NCBI GenBank assembly: GCA_965369385.1
Contig: CBDUQP010000074.1
Location: 1-17,898 of the forward strand
Reading direction: 5' to 3'
From: CBDUQP01 sp965369385
Lineage (GTDB): Bacteria > Planctomycetota > Phycisphaerae > SM23-33
Length of the DNA: 17,898 bases
In this document: one piece after another, positions 12,875-17,898 of the stretch
Numbering within the stretch: the stretch's first letter is position 1
How the letters are laid out: each line of letters begins with the position of its first letter
The notes under the pieces: generated by a model
Told to the model about the DNA's origin: nothing
The model's database searches: none
Seen by the model: only the letters and a program-made list of their open reading frames with translations
Translations under genes and position numbers: made by a program

Positions 12875-15616
12875 TTACAATGTTCGTGCAATTTCGATCT
12901 GACTATAGAATTCCAGGATATCCCCTTCCTTAATATCGTCGTAGCCGATCAGGTGTATACCGCACTCGAATCCGGAACGGACTTCCTTGGCATCATCCTT
13001 GAATCGCTTGAGGTCGCCGACCTTACGCTGATCTTCGACAACCACGTCGTTGCGGATAATTCGAACACTTGCGTTTCGAGCGACCACGCCATCGGTAACA
13101 TAGCATCCGGCAATCGTACCGATTTTGGATACCTTGAATGTCTGGCGAACTTCGGCGTGTCCGAGCTTGTCTTCTCTCGTCTCGGGAGCCAGGCCGTCTT
13201 CCAGAACCTTGATCATATCCTCAACGATATCGTAGATGACGCGGTAGGACCGGATGTCCACACCCTTCTGTTCGGCTTCGCGACGTGCGCCTGCTCCGGC
13301 CACTACGTTGAAACCGATAATGATGGCATTGGATGCTTCGGCCAGTGTCACATCGCCGGTTGTAACGCCGCCGACTCCACTGTGCAGGATATTGATGCGG
13401 ACTTCTTCGTTGCCGAGTTTTCCCAGCGATCCGTTGAGGGCTTCGAGCGATCCCTGAACGTCTGCCTTGATGATGAGTTTGACCTCAGTCACCTGTCCGG
13501 CCTCGATTTGCGTGAAGAGCGTATCGAGAGTTACCTGCTGACCTGTCGACAGTGATTCGTTGCGGGCCTGACGGCGACGATCCTCAGCCACAGCACGAGC
13601 TTCATCGATCTGGTCTACTATGTAGAACTTGTCGCCGGCGTTTGGTACTTCATCCAGGCCGGAAACTTCAATCGGCGTTGCTGGTCCAGCTTCTTTGATT
13701 GCTTTCCCGTTGGAATCTCGCATTTGCCTGACGCGTCCATATCCCTGTCCGGCAAGAAGTATGTCGCCGATCTTGAGCGTACCGTTCAGCGTAAGCAGGG
13801 TCGCAACCACACCGCGTCCCTGGCTGATTTCGGACTCGACAACATATCCGCTTGCCGGAGCGTCGGGTTCTGCATCCAGTTCCAGGAGTTCGGCTTCGAG
13901 GATGAGCGTTTCCAGCAGCGTATCCATGCCCCGGCCAGTAATGGCGTCGGTTTCGATAACTTCCGTCGTACCGCCCCAAGACTGCGGCTGGAGGTCATGT
14001 TCTGCCAGTTGCCCGAAGGCCCGGTTGGGATTGGCGTTGGGCAAGTCTGACTTGTTCAACGCGACGACAATCGGAACGCCTGCTGCTTTGGCGTGACTTA
14101 TTGCTTCCACGGTTTGTGGCATGATGCCGTCATCGGCTGCAACTACGAGCACAACCACGTCGGTCATGTTGGCTCCGCGTGCCCGCATTGCGGTGAACGC
14201 TTCGTGTCCGGGAGTATCCAGGAACACGATATGCCTGTCATCAACATCGTAGCGATAGGCGCCAATGTGCTGCGTGATACCGCCGGCTTCGCCGGATGCC
14301 ACGGTGGCCTTGCGGAGATAGTCGAGCAGGGAAGTCTTGCCGTGATCGACATGTCCGAGGAAGGTTACGATCGGTGCGCGGTGCACGGTTTCGCCCTTCT
14401 CTCTCGCGGCGAGCTTCTCGGTGAGTTCGTCTTCGCTGGTCAAGGCTTTCTGGACAACCAGTTCGACGTCGAATTCCAGCATTACCGTTTCGGCAAGGTC
14501 CGTGCTGATTATCTGGTTAACTGTTGCAAGGAGACCCTGTTCCATGAGCTTCTTGATTATCGCGGTGCTACGGATACCCGTGGCAGACGAGATATTCTTG
14601 ATGGAGATAGGTTCTTCGACCTCGACCTTTCCGGTCTTTATGTTGGAGCCACCCTGGCCGCCGAATTTCTTGCCACGGCCGCCACGCCCGCCGCCACCGC
14701 CACTTGCACCTGGCCTGCGTCGACGAATGCCGCTTCCTATCGCGGCTGCCAGACGCTCAGATCTTTCCTGCAGATCCTTGTCGCGCCATTCTTTCAGCTT
14801 TTCGCCACCATCGGCGGTGCGGCCAGCGACCTTGCGGCGCGGACTGCGTTTCTTGGTGTAGTCGGTCTTCTTGGGATCGCCCGCTGCTGGCGGGGCTCCG
14901 ACTCTTGGCGCACCCGAAGGACTTCGCGGTATGCCGCCGGGGCCGCCAGGTTGTGATGCGTCACCCGGTCTGCGGACCGGAGGTCTGCGTCTCGGCGGGG
15001 GAATATCGTCGGCGCGTTCCACGCGAATGACGCGCGGGCCCTTGAGCACCGCCGGCGTAGGAACAACCATGGGACCAGCCGGCATAACTTTGGGTTTTGC
15101 TGGCGGGGCGTTCGGTTCTTCTGCCGCAGTTTCTTCGGCAACATCCTCGGTAGCTTCTTCTGCGGACACTTCAGCAGGTGGAGCTTCTTCGGCGGGAGCT
15201 TCCGGCTCTTCGGCGGCGATGGGTTCTTCCGCTTCCGCAGTAACCTCGACGGCTGGTTCTGCTTGTTCTACCGGAGTTTCCGGGAGGGTTTGTTCACCTT
15301 CCGTTTCGTCTTCGGCGGGAGCCTGGGGCACCTCTTGCTCGGTGGGGGGCTCTTCCACGGGTTCTTCGGCCTTCTTGCGGCGGCGGGTCTTGCTTGCTTC
15401 TGCGCGCGCAGCTTTCAGGTCTACGTGGTCGGTAGTTTCAACGGCGCTACCTCCGGTGTTTTCATCGCTGAACCACTCTTGGATCGTAGCTGCCAGTCCG
15501 GCAGACACGGTAGACATGTGGTTCTTGATTTCAACGCCTTCAGCGCGGCATTTACCCAGGACGATTTTACTAGTCACCCCGAGGTCGCGAGCGAGTTCAA
15601 ATATTCGTTTTGCCAA
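12875..15616 (-). CDS. infB: Translation initiation factor IF-2
   Basis: A 913-residue GTPase that places initiator tRNA on the 30S subunit and promotes subunit joining. The N-terminal IF2_N helix bundle is RIFELARDLGVTSKIVLGKC. A long Ala/Glu/Pro-rich linker spans about residues 75-175, then Pro/Arg/Gly-rich stretches to about 315. A second IF2_N-like segment lies at about 330-375. The G domain has GHVDHGKT (421-428), GGITQHIG (switch I), DTPGH (467-471) and NKSD (521-524). Domain II starts around GYVVESEISQGRGVVATLL, followed by domains III and IV, ending in QIEIARTL. The start is a TTG at 15616: it gives the conserved MAKR N-terminus, has a GGGAGG Shine-Dalgarno sequence 5 nt before it, and no in-frame ATG or GTG lies between it and an upstream stop. 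At the G5 position ETDAITG replaces the usual SAxTG. Confidence 0.98.
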   Translation of the reverse strand: MAKRIFELARDLGVTSKIVLGKCRAEGVEIKNHMSTVSAGLAATIQEWFSDENTGGSAVETTDHVDLKAARAEASKTRRRKKAEEPVEEPPTEQEVPQAPAEDETEGEQTLPETPVEQAEPAVEVTAEAEEPIAAEEPEAPAEEAPPAEVSAEEATEDVAEETAAEEPNAPPAKPKVMPAGPMVVPTPAVLKGPRVIRVERADDIPPPRRRPPVRRPGDASQPGGPGGIPRSPSGAPRVGAPPAAGDPKKTDYTKKRSPRRKVAGRTADGGEKLKEWRDKDLQERSERLAAAIGSGIRRRRPGASGGGGGRGGRGKKFGGQGGSNIKTGKVEVEEPISIKNISSATGIRSTAIIKKLMEQGLLATVNQIISTDLAETVMLEFDVELVVQKALTSEDELTEKLAAREKGETVHRAPIVTFLGHVDHGKTSLLDYLRKATVASGEAGGITQHIGAYRYDVDDRHIVFLDTPGHEAFTAMRARGANMTDVVVLVVAADDGIMPQTVEAISHAKAAGVPIVVALNKSDLPNANPNRAFGQLAEHDLQPQSWGGTTEVIETDAITGRGMDTLLETLILEAELLELDAEPDAPASGYVVESEISQGRGVVATLLTLNGTLKIGDILLAGQGYGRVRQMRDSNGKAIKEAGPATPIEVSGLDEVPNAGDKFYIVDQIDEARAVAEDRRRQARNESLSTGQQVTLDTLFTQIEAGQVTEVKLIIKADVQGSLEALNGSLGKLGNEEVRINILHSGVGGVTTGDVTLAEASNAIIIGFNVVAGAGARREAEQKGVDIRSYRVIYDIVEDMIKVLEDGLAPETREDKLGHAEVRQTFKVSKIGTIAGCYVTDGVVARNASVRIIRNDVVVEDQRKVGDLKRFKDDAKEVRSGFECGIHLIGYDDIKEGDILEFYSQIEIARTL

Positions 15617-15627
15617 GAAAGCCTCCC
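15614..15627 (-). promoter_or_regulatory. Ribosome binding site with TTG start of infB
   Basis: On the minus strand GGGAGG (15627-15622) is followed by 5 nt and the TTG start codon (15616-15614). The nearby ATG at 15632-15630 is out of frame. Both the strong site and the following conserved AKRIFELA peptide decide the start. The rest of the 91-nt nusA-infB gap shows no ylxR or ylxQ gene and no clear promoter. Confidence 0.75.
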
Positions 15628-15707
15628 GGCATTCACAGCTTTTGCAGCTTACTTCTTTGTCACCTGGGTGAAACGCTCACCCACAATCGTGGTGTCCGAA
15701 TTCATTG

Positions 15708-17090
15708 TTATTGAGGCTCATCTTGTGATGCTTTGTCGACATTTCCTTCGGCGGTATCAGCGCTGTCGGTTTGGTCGTTTGCTTCGTTTGCTTCGTTTGC
15801 GGCATCAGGCGTGGGTTCATCTACGCCTGTTTCCTGTGGTATGGTTGCATTGTCTGCTTCCACTTCAGGTGTGGTTTCCGGTGCGGGTGCGTTTTTGGCT
15901 TTTATGGCAGCCTCTTTCGCTTCGGCTTTTGCCTTATCTTTTTCTTCGGCTATACACTTGGCTGCCTCCGCACAATGTATGACTATTTTCTGTGCGGCTT
16001 CGGGTTCCATGCTCATTTCACTGATCATGGGATCCGGTCCTACTTCTTCAACATCCAGCACGCTGACCATTCCCATGGCGATCATCTGGTCGACTACTGT
16101 TGTGCCGACACCATCGATCTGCCTGAGCGTCTTTTCCAGCGTATCCAGGTTGGCGTTGAACTCATTGGGTGTCAGGATGTCGATATCCCAGCCGGTCAGC
16201 CTGGCGGCCAGTCTTACGTTCTGGCCACGTTTTCCGATGGCCAGCGACAGTTGGTCATCGGTAACCACCACTGTCGCGCGGCCTAGCTCGAAGCACAGTG
16301 CAATATCTGTAACTTCTGCTGGTTTAAGGGCGTTAGCGATCAGAATCTTCGAGGAATCATTCCAGCGGACGATGTCGATCTTCTCGCCACCGAGCTCATC
16401 CACGATATTCTTGATACGGCTTCCACGCACGCCAACGCAGGCACCAACGGCGTCTACCTTGGCATCGAGGCTGGTTACTGCGACTTTCGTTCTGTATCCA
16501 GCTTCTCGAGCAAGTGTCTTTATTTCTATTATGCCTTCGCCGACTTCGGGCACTTCAAGTTCGAACAGGGCGCGGATGAAATCAGGATGGGTTCTCGACA
16601 GGATGATTTTTACCTGGTTGGAAAGTTCCTTAACATCTAATACCATTGCTCTTAGGCGTTCGTCGGGGCGATGCGTCTCGCCCGGGATCTGCTCGCTCTT
16701 GGGCAGATGCGCTTCTGCGCGGCCCAGTTCCACGATCATCGATCCGCCTTCCCATCTGGCGGTGCGTCCTGTAGCTATTTGTCCCTTAAGTTCCAGGTAT
16801 TCATCGTAGATACTTCCACGTTCGGCATCTCTTATGCGTTGGATAATAACCTGTTTGGCGGTCTGTGCGGCAATTCTGCCTAAATCCTTCATTGCCATGC
16901 TGTTGCCATCAACAATGGCGGAGATATCCCCGGTTGCGCGGTCGATAGTGACAACGATGTCGTTAACATCCGGATCCGACTTATGGATTGCGGAGACCAT
17001 TGCGGCTTCGAGGTCACCGAGTACCAGGTCTCTGTCGATGTTCTTGTCCCGAGCGAGTCCGTCGACTATTCGCAGCAGTTCCTGATTCAT
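15708..17090 (-). CDS. nusA: Transcription termination/antitermination factor NusA
   Basis: A 460-residue RNA-polymerase-binding protein that modulates pausing, intrinsic termination and antitermination. Domains in order are the NusA N-terminal domain (about 1-100), S1 (about 103-168, GQIATGRTARWEGGSMIVEL), KH1 (about 190-250, including GACVGVRGSRIKNIVDELGG), KH2 (about 255-310, including LSLAIGKRGQNVRLAARLTGW), a short HhH-like region (about 313-355, LRQIDGVGTTVVDQMIAMG), then a low-complexity acidic tail from about 385. An AAGGAA Shine-Dalgarno sequence 6 nt upstream supports the ATG. It is the first protein gene of the block, and no rimP lies upstream. It is preceded by an intrinsic terminator and a long structured leader or separate RNA, so its expression may be controlled by attenuation. 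Confidence 0.97.
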   Translation of the reverse strand: MNQELLRIVDGLARDKNIDRDLVLGDLEAAMVSAIHKSDPDVNDIVVTIDRATGDISAIVDGNSMAMKDLGRIAAQTAKQVIIQRIRDAERGSIYDEYLELKGQIATGRTARWEGGSMIVELGRAEAHLPKSEQIPGETHRPDERLRAMVLDVKELSNQVKIILSRTHPDFIRALFELEVPEVGEGIIEIKTLAREAGYRTKVAVTSLDAKVDAVGACVGVRGSRIKNIVDELGGEKIDIVRWNDSSKILIANALKPAEVTDIALCFELGRATVVVTDDQLSLAIGKRGQNVRLAARLTGWDIDILTPNEFNANLDTLEKTLRQIDGVGTTVVDQMIAMGMVSVLDVEEVGPDPMISEMSMEPEAAQKIVIHCAEAAKCIAEEKDKAKAEAKEAAIKAKNAPAPETTPEVEADNATIPQETGVDEPTPDAANEANEANDQTDSADTAEGNVDKASQDEPQ

Positions 17091-17148
17091 GAATCGTTCC
17101 TTATCTGCTCTCGCGGGTTATCGCTGGCGAGGGCTGTGTCAGATAAAC

Positions 17149-17177
17149 AAAAAAAGCGGGTCAATAGCGCCCACTTT
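17149..17177 (-). terminator. Intrinsic terminator or attenuator upstream of nusA
   Basis: On the minus strand AAAGTGGG (17177-17170) pairs with CCCGCTTT (17160-17153) in an 8-bp stem with one G-U pair and a 9-nt loop. The 3' arm runs straight into seven T residues (17155-17149), then GTTT. It lies 58 nt before the nusA ATG, so it either ends a separate RNA or attenuates transcription into nusA-infB. A competing partner for its 3' arm, AGCGGG at 17211-17206, exists upstream. Confidence 0.75.
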
Positions 17178-17586
17178 CCTACAACGTCACCGGCGAGATA
17201 CAAATCCCGCTATCTATTGATTGGTAAGCATTACTAGCCTCCACCAATCAATCGTATCAGCAACGGCGCAGATAGCAATTGCCAAGACGCAGCCGCAATT
17301 TGGAGGCTGCATCCCGCAAGAGCCGTACTGGCCCGTTTCCCAGTCACCGTCTTTGACTTTCCACAGGCATGAGCATAGGTCCAGTTACTCCTGATATCTC
17401 GTTTTTCCGCCAGCAGACGATTGTGTCATAGCTCTTTATCTGCAAACCGTTTGCAAAAAGGCTGTACCGTCTCGTTCTTGTCCAATAAATCATCTGGCGG
17501 ACCGTTATTCATACATCGGCGAGTCGCCGGGTCAGGGCTAGGCACCATCCCAAGGCAGGTAGACACCGCCTTGAGACCACGTTAAT
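17149..17586 (-). ncRNA. Putative structured RNA, or long nusA attenuation leader (about 440 nt)
   Basis: The stretch is bounded by a strong promoter and an intrinsic terminator on the same strand and has no protein gene. Several strong helices can be read (5' to 3' on the minus strand). The first is a bulged 9-bp stem, CAAGGC with GCCTTG plus GGT/ACC, at 17573-17551. The second is a 9-bp stem 17313-17305 with 17294-17286, with a 10-nt loop. The third is a composite 16-bp stem: CTATCT (17275-17270) and ATTGATTGGT (17252-17243) pair with ACCAATCAAT (17225-17216) and AGATAG (17215-17210), with a 17-nt bulge. The fourth is a 7-bp stem 17210-17204 with 17199-17193, capped by a tetraloop. No known signatures of tmRNA, RNase P RNA, SRP RNA or 6S RNA were recognised. 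Identity and function are unknown; the 5' end is inferred from the promoter. Confidence 0.5.
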
Positions 17587-17592
17587 CTGCAA

Positions 17593-17620
17593 ATTATAGA
17601 TGTGCCCATGGAGGAGTCAA
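17593..17620 (-). promoter_or_regulatory. Near-consensus sigma-70-type promoter
   Basis: On the minus strand the -35 box TTGACT (17620-17615, five of six consensus bases) is followed after 16 bp by a perfect -10 box TATAAT (17598-17593). The predicted transcription start is about 17586, almost 500 nt before nusA. It lies 18 bp beyond the hairpin of the second 85-nt repeat. It is the best promoter-like sequence I found in the window. Confidence 0.7.
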
Positions 17621-17637
17621 AACAAATCTCGGCGCAA

Positions 17638-17722
17638 GTGTGCGAGATTTCTTTCTGGTAGGAAACAAATCTCGCACACAGAGCAGGTGAGCAGTAGAAC
17701 AGTTGAGCAGGTGAAACAACAA
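17638..17722 (-). repeat. 85-nt hairpin-bearing interspersed repeat, copy 2
   Basis: Inverted relative to the copy at 35-119 and of identical length. The hairpin (17638-17679) has a perfect 13-bp outer stem, 17638-17650 with 17667-17679. One mismatch, a further 5 pairs (one G-T) and a 4-nt loop follow. The 43-nt CACCTG-containing arm is at 17680-17722. Base changes against copy 1 are spread over the element, including the loop, while overall pairing is kept; this suggests the hairpin rather than its exact sequence is maintained. Confidence 0.8.
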
Positions 17723-17821
17723 AGACGTGATCCGTCGCTGACTCCAAGTCCAGAAAGTCGGCTCACCAGCGGTCTCCTGGCCACAAGCGAAGCGAGTGGC
17801 GAATCACCTGCTCAACTGTTC
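17697..17821. repeat. 18-bp perfect inverted repeat around about 90 bp
   Basis: GAACAGTTGAGCAGGTGA (17697-17714), part of the arm of the second 85-nt repeat, is the exact reverse complement of 17804-17821. The right-hand copy is a detached piece of the repeat arm in the opposite orientation. The 89-bp interior contains no gene. Confidence 0.8.
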
Positions 17822-17898
17822 AATCCGTTTCTCTGTGGTTCGTTTCTTCGCCGTTCGGGGTTTCTACTTTCGAAGCTGCCACAAGAATTGATGACAAC

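Larger units (their letters stand above)
17091..17898. other. 808-bp region without a credible protein gene
   Basis: No reading frame here has a family resemblance or a plausible start. From left to right the region holds a 55-nt nusA leader, an intrinsic terminator (minus strand), about 440 nt of hairpin-rich DNA, a near-consensus minus-strand promoter, the second 85-nt repeat and an 18-bp inverted repeat. It ends in about 75 nt in which nothing was recognised. A small GCCAC/GTGGC inverted repeat sits at 17780-17800. Confidence 0.7.

Noticed and set aside
14871..15671. Plus-strand open frame rich in Ser, Gly and Ala opposite the infB N-terminal region
   Set aside because: It mirrors the low-complexity Ala/Glu/Pro linker of IF-2; composition alone explains it.
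17149..17586. RNase P RNA, tmRNA, SRP RNA, 6S RNA or cobalamin riboswitch in the nusA upstream region
   Set aside because: A GGAAAGTC string near 17362 recalls RNase P, but the rest of its conserved core is absent. No tRNA-like ends or tag frame of tmRNA, no SRP GGAAG core, no open 6S-like long hairpin and no B12-box were found.
17538..17747. Minus-strand 69-codon open frame
   Set aside because: It runs through the 85-nt repeat, the promoter and the 5' end of the putative RNA, and shows no homology or conserved domain.

Overview
The window looks like chromosomal DNA of a planctomycete, probably of the Phycisphaerae type. This is inferred from gene content and style: an ECF sigma factor paired with a small acidic one-helix membrane protein, Thr/Gln/Pro linkers in a giant TPR lipoprotein, a Lys/Ala histone-H1-like tail, a DUF4416 gene, and GTG and TTG starts. 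No rRNA, tRNA, CRISPR array or transposase gene was seen.

Layout. (1) At 1-178 lies an 85-nt repeat with a long hairpin. (2) At 179-1293, on the minus strand, an ECF sigma factor overlaps its probable membrane partner by 4 bp. (3) At 1434-5498, on the plus strand, three genes overlap end to start: a DUF4416 protein, a WecA/MraY-type polyprenyl-phosphate glycosyl-1-phosphate transferase, and an O-antigen ligase/polymerase-like membrane protein with a TPR tail. Together they look like an envelope-glycan operon, driven by a promoter that may give a leaderless mRNA. (4) At 5500-17090, on the minus strand, there is one long co-directional block. Read from its own 5' end it runs nusA, infB, ylxP (DUF503), rbfA, a degenerate endonuclease-III-like protein with a histone-like tail, hisG (long form), a 1225-residue TPR lipoprotein and yebC. 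It ends at an intrinsic terminator that separates it from the convergent glycan operon. nusA-infB-ylxP-rbfA is the classic transcription/translation cluster; the rest appear to be passengers of this lineage. (5) At 17091-17898 there are 808 bp without a credible protein gene. They hold a near-consensus promoter, about 440 nt of strongly foldable transcript and an intrinsic terminator just before nusA, then a second inverted copy of the 85-nt repeat.

The most unusual points are the structured RNA or attenuator upstream of nusA, the two inverted 85-nt hairpin repeats at the window edges, the endonuclease-III-like/histone-tail protein, and a ylxP gene that appears to need two +1 frame changes to encode a full-length product. 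All family assignments come from reading the sequences; no database search was run.
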